NCBI GenBank assembly: GCA_937770485.1 | Contig: CALJHX010000017.1 | Span: forward strand, 1-64,000 | Source: an uncultured Verrucomicrobiae bacterium | GTDB taxonomy: Bacteria; Verrucomicrobiota; Verrucomicrobiia; Limisphaerales; UBA1096 | Direction of reading: 5' to 3' | Length of the DNA: 64,000 nt | Part shown: in pieces, positions 41,832-50,671 of the stretch | How the letters are laid out: each line of letters begins with the position of its first letter | How positions within the stretch are numbered: the stretch's first letter is position 1 | The notes under the pieces: generated by a model | Databases searched by the model: none | Seen by the model: the letters and a program-made list of their open reading frames with translations, nothing else | What the model was told of the DNA's origin: nothing | Position numbers and translations under genes: made by a program

Positions 41832-44800
41832 CTAGTTGGAAAACACAGCATTGGCCCGGTTACCGCCGGACTTCATGTAGGCGAACAGATCGAGCAGTTC
41901 GTTGCGATTTAGAGTGTAAATCAGGCCTGGAGGCATCGGCGAAATGGGGGAGGGCGACACGCCTTTCACATCGGCCCGCTTGATCACGGTGACTTGATCC
42001 GGATCCAGCGGATTGATGGAAACATGCATCTGGCCGTTCTCCTCGAATAACACTCGGCCAACGACCATGTCGCCGTTGCGCTTGGTGACCAACGATGATT
42101 CGTACTGGTCGGAGACGACTCTGCTTGGTTGAAGAATGGAGTCGAGCAGGTCACGGGTGCTGAAGCGGTTGGCGACGGAAGTGAGATCCGGGCCGGTGGC
42201 TCCGCCCTGACCGTCGAAGCGGTGGCAGGAGGCGCAGAGCGCGGCGTCGAAGCTGCGTTTGCCGTTGGCGAAGTTGCGGCCGGTCATGTTGGCGTCGATT
42301 AACTCGGCGGTTTTCTCGAGTTCCCAAATTTGGCCGGGGCCTTTTGGTGCCGGTGGCGCGGCCGGCTTGTAAGCGAGGGAGGCGTCGCCGACGAGTTTCT
42401 CAAGCGCGGCACGCTCGTTGGCCGGCGCGTTGGCCAGGGCGTCCTTCTGGAAGTTTTTCAAAAAACCGCCATAGCTGACACCACCGCTCTTGGTTGCGGC
42501 TTCCTTGTACCATGCAAAATATTTTTTCCGCTGATCCTCTTTCCAGCCGTAACGCAGATTGCGCAGGCTCATGGCGTAGTGCAAGTTTTGGATTTCCGGC
42601 GTGTTGGCCAGGACTTTTTTGATGGTGCCGCCGTAACCGTCGTTGCGATCGAGCGCCTCCCTATCGACAACCATACTGGATTCCACCTTGGTATCCATCA
42701 TCGCCAAGGTTTTGCCGATGACGGACGGTGCCTTGAGAAAAACGAGCAACTGCGAAAGCTCGCGGTTGAGGTCTGCGCCCTTGGCCGGGTACTGGCTGTC
42801 GAGTGACGCAACCAAGCGCTTGGCCAAGTTCTTGTCGGCGGGTTCGCCCATGCGGATGAAGACCAACGCGTAGGCACGGCTCAGCTCGAGTTTCTGGCGT
42901 TCGCTGAGCTTGGGCAAGTCGAGTGACAACAGCTTGTTCAACAGGGCATCCCGCGTGGAGGCTTGGCCGCTTCGGGCCAGGGCGACCGCGCCGGTGATGA
43001 TCGTGTCGGCGGTCTTGGCGTTGAGCACTTTCGTTTCCCATTCGCTGACCGGCTGGCTCTCGATGGCGATGCGGGCGGCGTAGCGGATGAAACGATCCCC
43101 GTGGCCAAGGTGCTTGAAAGCCGCCGTGACGGCTTTCGAATCCCGCCTCCCGTGAAATGCCTCGAGGCGTTTGCGGAGTTTACGGAGTTTTGCGGCGTCC
43201 TTCCCAGCCTGTGCGGCGTCCTTCTCCTTGATGTCACCGCCGGCCCATGTCACCCGGTACAGTGCCGACTGCGTGCGGCGTCCGCCAATGGCGAAGTACA
43301 TCGCGCCGTCGCTGTGGAACACGAGGTCGGTTACCGGAAAGGGTTTGCCGGCGATGAAGGTTTCGCGTGTGCCGGTGTACGAGGCGCCGTCCGGCGTGAG
43401 GTGAACGGCGTAGATGGTGCCAAACGTCCAGTCAAGAATGTAGAGCGCATCTTGGTAGCGTCTCGGGAAATTTGCGCCCGTGCCGAATTCAGCTCCCGTG
43501 GGGCAACCTGGCCCGATGTCGATCGTTGGCGGCAGGCTGTCGGGGTAGTATGAGGGCCATTTACCGGTGCCGGTGCGCCAGCCGTATTCGCTGCCGCTGA
43601 CGACGTGGTTGACCCGGGTCGGGCGATACCACGGGGTGCCGTAGTCCCATTCCATGTCGGCGTCGAAAGTGAACAGTTCGTTGTGAGCGTTCATCGCAAG
43701 GCCGTACGCATTGCGGTAGCCACTGGAGATGAGCTCCCACTTTTTGCCATCTGGCGATACTTTGCAGACCCAGCCGCCCGGTGCGCGGATGGTGCGTGCG
43801 TGACCGCGGGCATCCGGTTGGCGAGGCAGAAGCAGATCTTCCTCGAACGCGGACGGGTTGCGCTTGCCGGTAAGTTCGAGCGGCAGATTCGTGTGGTTGC
43901 CGGCGACGACGAAGAGGTTTTTTTTGTCAGGGGTGAGCATTATATCGTGAGGGCCATGCTCGCCGCCGCCGTTGATTTTCTTCAATGTCTCCACCTTGTC
44001 GAGTTTGTCGTCGCCGTTGGTGTCGATCACCCGGTAAAGGCCGCTGCCGTGCCCGGCGATGCCGCCGCCGTTCACCACGACATACAGGCTATTGAACGCC
44101 CACAGCAACCCCTGCGCGTGGCCGATCGGCACGTCGATTTTCTCGATGTAAATCTTGGAGGCACCGTCGCCGATCTTCGGCGGCGTGATGCGGTAAAGGT
44201 GGCCGTACTGATCGGAGGCGATCAGGCGGCCCTTGTGATCCTCGGTAAGCGCGACCCACGAGCCTTGTTCGCCCTTGGGCACGACGTGTAGCAATTCCGC
44301 CTTGAAGCCGTTAGCTAAGCTAAGTTGCTCCGGGGTTGGGACACCAGGCGTGCCGCCGCTGCCTTTGCTTGCCTTGGCGAACACGTTGCCCCAAGGAGAG
44401 ACACCTAACTCACCCACCTCCCGGGAGTTGCTCCAGCCTTCGGCGTCGAAGCCAAGTGTTTCCCATCCTGCTACTTTCGAGCGGCTCGCACGCCACGATG
44501 AGTCGGTATTGATTATATTGTGGCGAGAGGTGCTGGCGGTGATGTCGAGTTGGCCCACTAGTCCGGCGACACTGCCCTCGTTCCAGCCGCGCACCGCGAT
44601 GACATTCCTGCCGGCTTTTAAATATTTCTTTACGTCCGCTGTTCGGGCGTTGTTCCAGTCTCCACCGGCCAGCACCTTTTTGCCGTTGATAAAGGCCTCG
44701 AAGCCGTTGTCGCATGACATTGTGAACTTGGCCGACTGGACCTGCTTGGCACCGGGCCCTAAGTCCTTGGTGTTGAGCTGGACGATTTTCCGGAAGTAAA

Positions 44801-44936
44801 CCGTGTCGTCGTTCTTGACAGCGCCGGGCCCCCAAATCCAATTGGGTTTATCTGCAGCTAAGCCGATAGCTGTCATGACAAAAAGTCCGGCCATCATAGC
44901 CAAACTTCCGACTGTTCGTTTTGGTAAGAAAGACAT
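41832..44936 (-). CDS. PVC-type dehydrogenase with C-terminal cytochrome c domain
   Basis: 1034 aa. The signal peptide is followed by an N-terminal carbohydrate-binding-like domain (about 30-155: TVYFRKIVQLNTK, FTMSCDNGFEAFINGKKVLAGGDW). Next are a propeller of the GSDH/PVC-dehydrogenase type (about 205-590: LIASDQYGHLYRITPP, VVAGNHTNLPLEL), a HEAT-like helical region, and a C-terminal heme-binding domain with CASCHRFDGQGGATGPDLTSVANRF (around residue 900) and the closing LNRNELLDLFAYMKSGG. Family knowledge: periplasmic oxidation of a sugar or polyol with electron transfer to the C-terminal heme. Convergent with 39899 and divergent from the glycosyltransferase. Confidence 0.9.
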   Translation of the reverse strand: MSFLPKRTVGSLAMMAGLFVMTAIGLAADKPNWIWGPGAVKNDDTVYFRKIVQLNTKDLGPGAKQVQSAKFTMSCDNGFEAFINGKKVLAGGDWNNARTADVKKYLKAGRNVIAVRGWNEGSVAGLVGQLDITASTSRHNIINTDSSWRASRSKVAGWETLGFDAEGWSNSREVGELGVSPWGNVFAKASKGSGGTPGVPTPEQLSLANGFKAELLHVVPKGEQGSWVALTEDHKGRLIASDQYGHLYRITPPKIGDGASKIYIEKIDVPIGHAQGLLWAFNSLYVVVNGGGIAGHGSGLYRVIDTNGDDKLDKVETLKKINGGGEHGPHDIMLTPDKKNLFVVAGNHTNLPLELTGKRNPSAFEEDLLLPRQPDARGHARTIRAPGGWVCKVSPDGKKWELISSGYRNAYGLAMNAHNELFTFDADMEWDYGTPWYRPTRVNHVVSGSEYGWRTGTGKWPSYYPDSLPPTIDIGPGCPTGAEFGTGANFPRRYQDALYILDWTFGTIYAVHLTPDGASYTGTRETFIAGKPFPVTDLVFHSDGAMYFAIGGRRTQSALYRVTWAGGDIKEKDAAQAGKDAAKLRKLRKRLEAFHGRRDSKAVTAAFKHLGHGDRFIRYAARIAIESQPVSEWETKVLNAKTADTIITGAVALARSGQASTRDALLNKLLSLDLPKLSERQKLELSRAYALVFIRMGEPADKNLAKRLVASLDSQYPAKGADLNRELSQLLVFLKAPSVIGKTLAMMDTKVESSMVVDREALDRNDGYGGTIKKVLANTPEIQNLHYAMSLRNLRYGWKEDQRKKYFAWYKEAATKSGGVSYGGFLKNFQKDALANAPANERAALEKLVGDASLAYKPAAPPAPKGPGQIWELEKTAELIDANMTGRNFANGKRSFDAALCASCHRFDGQGGATGPDLTSVANRFSTRDLLDSILQPSRVVSDQYESSLVTKRNGDMVVGRVLFEENGQMHVSINPLDPDQVTVIKRADVKGVSPSPISPMPPGLIYTLNRNELLDLFAYMKSGGNRANAVFSN

Positions 44937-45025
44937 CGCCTTGAACGGTAGTGATCTCGCTGAAAAACGCCAGCGAAAACAGCCGCAAGTTGAATTGGGA
45001 GGCGCGGCCCGTTACGATTAGCCGA

Positions 45026-45748
45026 GTGCTGATCTCAATAGTCATCCCAGCTTTCAACGAAGCCAAGTACCTGCCCGTGTCGCTCGAGGCGGTGCATCGG
45101 GCGCGCGTGGTGTTCGACCAGGCGGGATGGGAGAGCGAGATTGTTGTTTGTGACAACAACTCGACCGACGATACGGCGGATTTGGCCAGGGCCAACGGCG
45201 CACAAGTGGTGTTCGAGTCGTTCAACCAGATTGCCGCGTCACGAAATGCCGCCGGCCGTGCGGCAAGGGGCGACTGGCTAGTGTTCGTCGATGCTGACAC
45301 ACAGGTGACACCGATGCTCTTCCGCGAAATGATGCGGGCGATGACACGTGACGACTGCCTTGGAGGCGGTTGCGCGGTGACGTTCGACAGCGGCCCATGG
45401 CTTGCCCGTCAGACGGTGATTATCTGGAATACCATCGGCCGGGTGATGCGTTGGGCTGCCGGCTCGTTTTTATTCTGTCGCGCTTCCGCCTTTAAAGAGC
45501 TTGGCGGCTTCAGTCAGGATTGGTTCGCCGCCGAAGAGGTTGAGTACTGCATCCGCCTTAACCGATTGGGGCAACGCTTGGCCAAGCGCATGGTAATATT
45601 GAATGAGCCGGTGATTAGTTCCGGGCGCAAGATTCGCGCGTTATTCACGCTGAAGAACTTGGGACACGGGCTAGAAGCAATCCTCACTTTTGGGGAGACA
45701 TTGAAGCAACGGGACAACTGCAGGTACTGGTATGATTCCCTGCGCTGA
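45026..45748 (+). CDS. Family 2 glycosyltransferase
   Basis: About 240 aa from the GTG at 45026 (VLISIVIPAFNEAKYLPVSLEAV). A longer frame opens with GTG at 44951 but adds residues that do not look conserved. GT-A motifs: VVCDNNSTDDTADLA, GDWLVFVDADTQVTP (metal-binding DAD), and GGFSQDWFAAEEVEYCIRLNRLG near the acceptor site. No membrane helix. Transfers a sugar from a nucleotide donor, probably in envelope polysaccharide synthesis; details unknown. Divergent from the 1034-aa gene with about 90 bp between starts. Confidence 0.85.
   Translation: MLISIVIPAFNEAKYLPVSLEAVHRARVVFDQAGWESEIVVCDNNSTDDTADLARANGAQVVFESFNQIAASRNAAGRAARGDWLVFVDADTQVTPMLFREMMRAMTRDDCLGGGCAVTFDSGPWLARQTVIIWNTIGRVMRWAAGSFLFCRASAFKELGGFSQDWFAAEEVEYCIRLNRLGQRLAKRMVILNEPVISSGRKIRALFTLKNLGHGLEAILTFGETLKQRDNCRYWYDSLR
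45575..45588. repeat. 14-bp perfect copy of the iterated palindrome
   Basis: CGCTTGGCCAAGCG inside the glycosyltransferase gene, read there as RLAKR. One of 21 exact occurrences of the core CTTGGCCAAG in the window, and the third from last before the motif disappears after 48.3 kb. Confidence 0.75.
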
Positions 45749-45752
45749 GCAT

Positions 45753-46727
45753 TCAATCCGACATCAGCATCGCTTCGATCTTCTCCAGGATCTCCGGGTT
45801 TTTGAGATCCTGTTTTCCCGTCATCAAATGAACAAAATTGTTTGCCAGTGTTTCCTCGGGGTGGATGATGTAGTTTGTGTTGCGTCCAATCTGTTCAAAA
45901 AAACCTTCCACGCCTTCGGGTTTCAATAGGATGGGTTTTCCGTTTTTCAGGATGGCCTTGGAGGTTTTGCGATCGATCGCCATCAGGCGGAACTCGAGGT
46001 AGCGAAAAAATGTTCCGCCTGTCTCGGGGTCGTACTTTAGCGTGCGCGAGAACAACACCGGGGCGCAGCAGTTTGACTCGCCATCCTTCGAAACGCGGAT
46101 GCAATGCTCGACCACCGGCGCGTCTGGGTTGCTGATGCGGCGCGGAATCATATCAGCCGGCAACGAGACCACACCGCATTTTTTGTAGCCGATGATTTCG
46201 TACAGTTGATCCCTCAATCTTGGGTTGCCGCGCGAAATGATGTGAAAAAGCTCGTGATAAAAAAGTCGTTCCAAGCCCTTGGCCGATTGGCTCGCGGTAC
46301 GCCTAGGCAGGATGATGCTCGTGCCCCGGGTGTACGGGGCGGCGCCCTCGTCTTTGCCGGTGGTCTTGATGAGGGTGATGCGCTTGGGGAGGTGCTTAGC
46401 GAACTTGGCCAGCTTCGGCTTGGCCGCCGCGATCACTTCGCGCAGCTTGGCCTTGTCGGCGGCGTCCCACTCAAGCGCCTGGCCTTGGATGAACTCAATA
46501 TACTGTCTGGTTGAAACCGGTCCGGCCTGTTTGGTTTTTGCCGCACGCTCAAACGGGCTCAACCCCCCGATGTAAACATCACGCTTGGCCAAGTGCACCC
46601 TGGCTTCGGCGACTGTGGCGAAGTGAACTTGGCAGTCCTTGGCCAACGTCAGTTCCGCGTAGCCCTCCGCTTGGGCAAGCGCGAAAATCGTCGTGATGAT
46701 TTGGACACATTTATCGCGGCTGCTCAT
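45753..46727 (-). CDS. Exported zincin-like metalloprotease (unknown family)
   Basis: 324 aa. A short signal-peptide-like start ([21 protein letters not shown]). A HExxH zinc-protease motif is visible in [28 protein letters not shown], with a later glutamate or aspartate as possible third ligand ([14 protein letters not shown]). The rest is not recognised: [18 protein letters not shown] before the motif, and [18 protein letters not shown] after it. Likely a secreted peptidase. Its first 4 bases overlap the stop of the pseudopilin-like gene upstream. Confidence 0.65.
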   Translation of the reverse strand: MSSRDKCVQIITTIFALAQAEGYAELTLAKDCQVHFATVAEARVHLAKRDVYIGGLSPFERAAKTKQAGPVSTRQYIEFIQGQALEWDAADKAKLREVIAAAKPKLAKFAKHLPKRITLIKTTGKDEGAAPYTRGTSIILPRRTASQSAKGLERLFYHELFHIISRGNPRLRDQLYEIIGYKKCGVVSLPADMIPRRISNPDAPVVEHCIRVSKDGESNCCAPVLFSRTLKYDPETGGTFFRYLEFRLMAIDRKTSKAILKNGKPILLKPEGVEGFFEQIGRNTNYIIHPEETLANNFVHLMTGKQDLKNPEILEKIEAMLMSD

Positions 46728-47524
46728 TCAATGGGCATCTTGTAAATGCACTGCCAACTGCCACCGTTGGAGCCGACCTCGACTTGGCTCAACTTGAACC
46801 ACTCGACGTGGCCGTCAGTCATGAGGAAGTTTCCCCCGGGTGGTTCGCCATTGGGGCCGGTCGGGTGGTTTGCCGTTGGGATGTTTTTCCCGCCAGACTG
46901 TGTGTACCAGTTGCTCATTCTCAACTTGCCACCGCCATACGATCCGAAGCCTTGTATCCGGTCAATCAGGGTTGGGATTTGTGAAGGTGTTCCTGGGAAA
47001 ACGGCTTGGCTTATTTTTTTGCGGGAATGCCAGCCTGCAATTCCCTTGCTTGCTTTGGCTTCCAACCCGTTAACGTTGTATCCCCACGAATTCAGCGTGC
47101 GATGGGGCAACCAGAAATAACCGGTCAGAATGGGGTATTGCACGGCGCTGTTTCGCCACAAATCCGCCTCGCGGTGCCACTCGTCGGATGGGCAGAAAAT
47201 CACATGCCCCCGATCTTTCTTACGTTTTTTTGAATCGAACTTTTGCGGCATGATGTATTTTTCCCAGAAGTAGCCGACCTCTTTGCTCACCCAACTGGTG
47301 TGCTGGCCCCGGGTGTTGTCGGGAAAGTAGTCATCAAAATCTCCGGCATAGAGCATGGTGCCGATGCCCCACTGTTTCATGTTACTGGCGCAGTGGGTTT
47401 TCACGGCGGACTGCTTGGCCATGGCCAGGGCCGGCAGAAGTAGGGCGGCGAGGATCGCGATGATTGCGATTACGACGAGCAACTCGATCAGAGTGAATCC
47501 GTGCCGGGTGCGGTTGGTTTTCAT
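46724..47524 (-). CDS. Type II secretion/pilin-like protein with prepilin cleavage motif
   Basis: 266 aa. The class III signal sequence [27 protein letters not shown] is recognised by prepilin peptidase, cleaving after G. The C-terminal half contains [13 protein letters not shown] and [12 protein letters not shown], the H-x-DG type ending common to the large family of pseudopilin-like proteins of Verrucomicrobia, Planctomycetes and Lentisphaerae. It may be part of a secretion pseudopilus or a substrate-binding surface protein. It lies between a DUF1501 gene and the zincin gene on the same strand. Confidence 0.88.
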   Translation of the reverse strand: MKTNRTRHGFTLIELLVVIAIIAILAALLLPALAMAKQSAVKTHCASNMKQWGIGTMLYAGDFDDYFPDNTRGQHTSWVSKEVGYFWEKYIMPQKFDSKKRKKDRGHVIFCPSDEWHREADLWRNSAVQYPILTGYFWLPHRTLNSWGYNVNGLEAKASKGIAGWHSRKKISQAVFPGTPSQIPTLIDRIQGFGSYGGGKLRMSNWYTQSGGKNIPTANHPTGPNGEPPGGNFLMTDGHVEWFKLSQVEVGSNGGSWQCIYKMPIE

Positions 47525-47532
47525 AAGTTCAA

Positions 47533-49023
47533 TTAAGCTAAAATCTCTTGGATGACGTGACCATGAACATCGGTGAGCCGCCGGTCAATGCCGTCGTGGA
47601 GGAGAGTCAACTGCTCGTGGTCGATGCCAAGCTGGTTAAGGATGGTCGCGTGAATGTCGTGGCAACTGGTCGGGTTGTTGCGGTCGGCCGGTCGAAAGCC
47701 CCACTCGTCGCTTTCGCCATGCGTCACTCCGCCCTTGATGCCGCCGCCGGCGAGCCAATTCGTGAACACGAATGGGTTGTGATCCCGGCCATTGCCGCCC
47801 TGCGCACACGGCATCCGACCAAACTCGGTCGTCCATAAAATGAGCGTGTCATCGAGCATGCCGCGCTGCTTGAGGTCGAGAATCAACGCCGCCGATCCGC
47901 GCGCCATACCCCGGGCCAAGGGGCCGTGGTCGCGCTGGATGTCCTCGTGCGAATCCCAGTTGCGGCGCGGGAAACCGTTGTCGTTGCCGGACCAGATTTG
48001 CACGAAGCGCACGCCTCGCTCGAGCAGTCGCCGGGCGACGAGACACTTACGTGAAAAATAATCGATCTCCTCGACCTCGTTGATTTCCTTTGGCCACGAC
48101 TTGGCGTTGTGGTCGAGGCCGTAGAGGCGCTTGATGTGCGCCGGTTCGCCGGCAATGTCGAGCGCCTCGGGGGCACTTAACTGCATGCGCGCCGCGAGTT
48201 CGTAAGACTTGATTCGGGCGTCGAGCCTCGAGTCGGCCTCGCGCGCCTCGGCGTGGGCGTGGTTGAACTTGGCCAAGAGCGATTGCGTGTCGGCTTCGCT
48301 TTTCGGATTGACGAAGGAACCTTTTGGCGGGTGAAGGTCAGCGATCGGATTCTCGCGTCCCGGGAACAACGTGGTGCCCTGATGTGAGGCCGGTAGAAAT
48401 GCCGCGCCCCAGTTTTTCGGGCCGTTGGATGCGTAGCCGCGATGATCCGGGAGGACGACGAAAGTGGGCAGGTTATCGTTCATACTGCCCAAGCCGTAGC
48501 TCACCCACGCACCCATGCCAGGGAAGCCCGGCCGTTGGAAACCGGTCGCCTGCAGATAAGTTGCCTGACTGTGAACGCCGGTTTTGCCGACGACATTGTG
48601 AATGAATGCCATGTCATCCACGCATTGGCCGAGCTCCGAGACGATCGAGGTCAGCGGCTTGCCGCATTGGCCGTGTTGAGTCCATTCCCACGGCGACTTG
48701 AATGTGTTGCCGGGGGAGCTTTGGAACAGCTCGACGGTCTCGCCTGGATCCCATTTTTCGCCGTGCCGCTTAATGAGTTCCGGCTTGTGGTCAAACAAAT
48801 CCAAATGACTCGCCGCGCCGCCCATGAACAACTGAATCACCCGCTTGGCCTTGGGCTTGTGATGCAGGCCAACCGGGTGCGTGGCACCGAGCACGCCATC
48901 GCGACCAAGCATCCCGGCGAGGGCAATGCCGCCCAAGCCACCGCCAGATCGCCAGAGAAAATCGCGTCGGCTTTGCGCTTGGCCATGAGCTTGGCAGTCA
49001 GTTGGTTTGGTGGTCGGATTCAT
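47533..49023 (-). CDS. DUF1501 exported protein
   Basis: 496 aa with a twin-arginine signal ([22 protein letters not shown]). DUF1501 features: [38 protein letters not shown]-like sequence, [31 protein letters not shown] in parts, [12 protein letters not shown] and GRDHNP near the C-terminus, a fold related to sulfatases and alkaline phosphatases. DUF1501 genes are normally the second gene of a pair with a DUF1549/1553 gene directly upstream. Here only what may be the last codons of such a partner (KFSFVD then stop) remain at 49026-49045, and the sequence then changes character. Confidence 0.92.
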   Translation of the reverse strand: MNPTTKPTDCQAHGQAQSRRDFLWRSGGGLGGIALAGMLGRDGVLGATHPVGLHHKPKAKRVIQLFMGGAASHLDLFDHKPELIKRHGEKWDPGETVELFQSSPGNTFKSPWEWTQHGQCGKPLTSIVSELGQCVDDMAFIHNVVGKTGVHSQATYLQATGFQRPGFPGMGAWVSYGLGSMNDNLPTFVVLPDHRGYASNGPKNWGAAFLPASHQGTTLFPGRENPIADLHPPKGSFVNPKSEADTQSLLAKFNHAHAEAREADSRLDARIKSYELAARMQLSAPEALDIAGEPAHIKRLYGLDHNAKSWPKEINEVEEIDYFSRKCLVARRLLERGVRFVQIWSGNDNGFPRRNWDSHEDIQRDHGPLARGMARGSAALILDLKQRGMLDDTLILWTTEFGRMPCAQGGNGRDHNPFVFTNWLAGGGIKGGVTHGESDEWGFRPADRNNPTSCHDIHATILNQLGIDHEQLTLLHDGIDRRLTDVHGHVIQEILA

Positions 49024-49365
49024 GGTTAATCAACGAAGGAGAACTTAGGGTGCATTTCAGTCAATGTTGGCGATGTTTTTTGAAAGGTTGTGTATTCAAT
49101 CACACTTTTTAAGACCCTCAATGTTACCTCGGTATTCAGCCAATGAGTCGTGCTCGATGATGGTACAGGCCGACTGTTTGCCTCAGACATCTGAAAATGG
49201 AATCCACGAGAACTCATTGTGCTGAATCAGTAACAGATTGAATTAGCCGGAATCGACCTCTGAGTAAAGCATGTAGGTCGATCCGATTGCCTCTCTGACT
49301 AACTGGCTCGTATGCTTTCGGTTCAGCCATCAACCCTTAGTTTTTAAGGCTGAAGGCATTTACCT
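49024..49365. other. Junction between GC-rich backbone and accessory region; possible gene remnant
   Basis: About 340 bp with no intact gene. On the minus strand the sequence ending at 49026 reads HPKFSFVD-stop, which resembles the usual C-terminus of DUF1553 proteins (NEFSFVD), the expected upstream partner of the DUF1501 gene. Sequence upstream of those codons is unrelated. From here the base composition is more AT-rich. Confidence 0.4.
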
Positions 49366-49393
49366 GCAATAGTTAAAATAGCTTGAAAACCGG
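49366..49393 (+). repeat. Inter-cassette element, copy A
   Basis: GCAATAGTTAAAATAGC followed by TTGAAAACCGG. Related copies lie at 50120, 53347 and 61310, each at the end of an ankyrin cassette. Here it stands before the first gene of the array, as if a cassette once preceded it. Confidence 0.4.
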
Positions 49394-49422
49394 CATCGCA
49401 GTTGTGAGTGTTCGGCTTTCCA

Positions 49423-49707
49423 ATGGTCTACGATGAACTGATGAAGAGTGTCGAGGCATTCGACAACGAAGAGTTGAGGGACGCCGCGATGAAGGTTCTC
49501 AGGAAGGTTCCTGAAAAAGATTGGGAGGAGTTCGATATAACCGGGCTTGATGAAAGCGAATGGATTCTCAAGTTGGCAGGGTTTGGCATGAAATGGGCTA
49601 AGAAGACGGCAGGCCGTGTAGCCAATATGACGGAGGCGGAGGCAGACGAGTTCGATAAGGAGATGCGGGAAATGCGCGAGAGGAAGAGACGCAAGGCTTC
49701 TGACTAG
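49423..49707 (+). CDS. Small charged protein, unknown
   Basis: 94 aa from the ATG at 49423 (a GTG at 49408 adds five residues). Helical and very charged: LMKSVEAFDNEELRDAAMKVL, then EKDWEEFDITGLDESEW, ending EMREMRERKRRKASD. No signal peptide and no recognised family. It ends 29 bp before the ankyrin lipoprotein and is followed by the flank CCAACCCACTCCACCAC, which is also found before the degenerate cassette at 50547. Confidence 0.5.
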   Translation: MVYDELMKSVEAFDNEELRDAAMKVLRKVPEKDWEEFDITGLDESEWILKLAGFGMKWAKKTAGRVANMTEAEADEFDKEMREMRERKRRKASD

Positions 49708-49736
49708 ACCAACCCACTCCACCACTTGAACGCTAA

Positions 49737-50102
49737 ATGAAACACCTCCTACTCACAATAATCGCAGCCGTGGTGCTGGTGGGGTGTGGGCCGAGTGTGG
49801 ATATTTGGGAGGCTGCTAGAACTGGAAACATAGAAGCCGTCAAACAGCACTTGGCTGCTGGTACAGATGTGAATGCGAAGACTGGCTTTAGATGGACTCC
49901 TTTGCATTATGCGGTTCGTGAAGGACACAAGGAAATTACTGACCTGTTGCTTACCAACGGAGCGGAGGTGAATGCGAAGAATGATGAGGGCGGAACACCG
50001 CTGGATTGGGCCGAATGTTGTGCCGACAAAAAAGAAACCGCCGACCTCCTCCTCAAACACGTCGGCAAGACGGGTGAAGAATTGAAAGCTGAAGGGAAGT
50101 AG
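49737..50102 (+). CDS. Ankyrin-repeat lipoprotein (complete cassette pair)
   Basis: 121 aa. A lipoprotein signal with lipobox VVLVGCGPS (Cys at about residue 17) is followed by ankyrin repeats: IWEAARTGNIEAVKQHLAAGTDVNA, WTPLHYAVREGHKEITDLLLTNGAEVNA, GGTPLDWAECCADKKETADLLLKH, and the tail VGKTGEELKAEGK. This is the only copy here in which start cassette, ankyrin body and end cassette are all intact and in frame, so it shows the ancestral arrangement. The protein would be lipid-anchored in the envelope and bind a protein partner. Confidence 0.85.
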   Translation: MKHLLLTIIAAVVLVGCGPSVDIWEAARTGNIEAVKQHLAAGTDVNAKTGFRWTPLHYAVREGHKEITDLLLTNGAEVNAKNDEGGTPLDWAECCADKKETADLLLKHVGKTGEELKAEGK

Positions 50103-50119
50103 GCCAGTCAACCTCTACG

Positions 50120-50147
50120 GCAAAAGCTAAAACACCTTGAAAAACGG
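50120..50147 (+). repeat. Inter-cassette element, copy C
   Basis: GCAAAAGCTAAAACACC followed by TTGAAAAACGG, 18 bp after the stop of the ankyrin lipoprotein. Same consensus as the copies at 49366 and 53347. Confidence 0.4.
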
Positions 50148-50193
50148 CGACTCGACCACGAGTATCCAGTCTCTTACAGGCTTAAGAGATAAA

Positions 50194-50499
50194 ATGATAA
50201 ACGTAATAGCATCCATTTCAGTGAAAGCTTCCGAACGCGATGCCTTCATTGAAATATTCAAGACGAACGTTCCCAAGGTGCTGGAGGAAGAGGGGTGTGT
50301 GGAATATTCCGCCACGGTGGACTTCCAAACCGACATTCCCATCCAGGAAACAAATGCAAACGTCTTAACGGTTATTGAGAAATGGGAATCGTTACCTCAC
50401 CTTGAAGCTCATTTCACTGCGCCACATATGCTGGAGTACAAATCCAAGGTAGAAGGCATGGTGGAAGACGTCTCCCTGAAAGTTCTGGAAGATGCCTAG
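50194..50499 (+). CDS. Antibiotic biosynthesis monooxygenase (ABM) domain protein
   Basis: 101 aa from the ATG at 50194 (MINVIASISVKASERDAF). The short ferredoxin-like fold is recognisable from VLEEEGCVEYSATVDFQ, VLTVIEKWESLPHLEAHFTAPHMLEY, the pattern of YgiN-like quinol monooxygenases. Cytoplasmic and probably dimeric; it may handle quinones or small aromatics. It lies between the first ankyrin gene and a degenerate cassette pair, with no obvious functional link. Confidence 0.82.
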   Translation: MINVIASISVKASERDAFIEIFKTNVPKVLEEEGCVEYSATVDFQTDIPIQETNANVLTVIEKWESLPHLEAHFTAPHMLEYKSKVEGMVEDVSLKVLEDA

Positions 50500-50546
50500 G
50501 ATTAGAAAGTCAATTAAACTAACCCGCTCCACCACCTAAACGCCGA

Positions 50547-50671
50547 GTGAAACATCTACTATTCCCAACAATCGCTACTGTCATTTTGGTGGGAGGAAAA
50601 AGAAATCTACCGAACTCCTCCTCAAACACGGGGGTAAGACGGGTGAAGAATTGAAAGCTGAAGGCAAATGA
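50547..50671 (+). pseudogene. Ankyrin lipoprotein remnant: start and end cassettes joined directly
   Basis: The start cassette (GTG, MKHLLFPTIATVILVG) is followed within about 10 bp by the end cassette (TELLLKHGGKTGEELKAEGK, stop at 50669-50671), but one base out of frame. The whole ankyrin body is missing. The 5' flank CTAACCCGCTCCACCAC matches that of the gene at 49737. The stop codon TGA overlaps the ATG of the esterase gene (ATGA). Confidence 0.6.
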
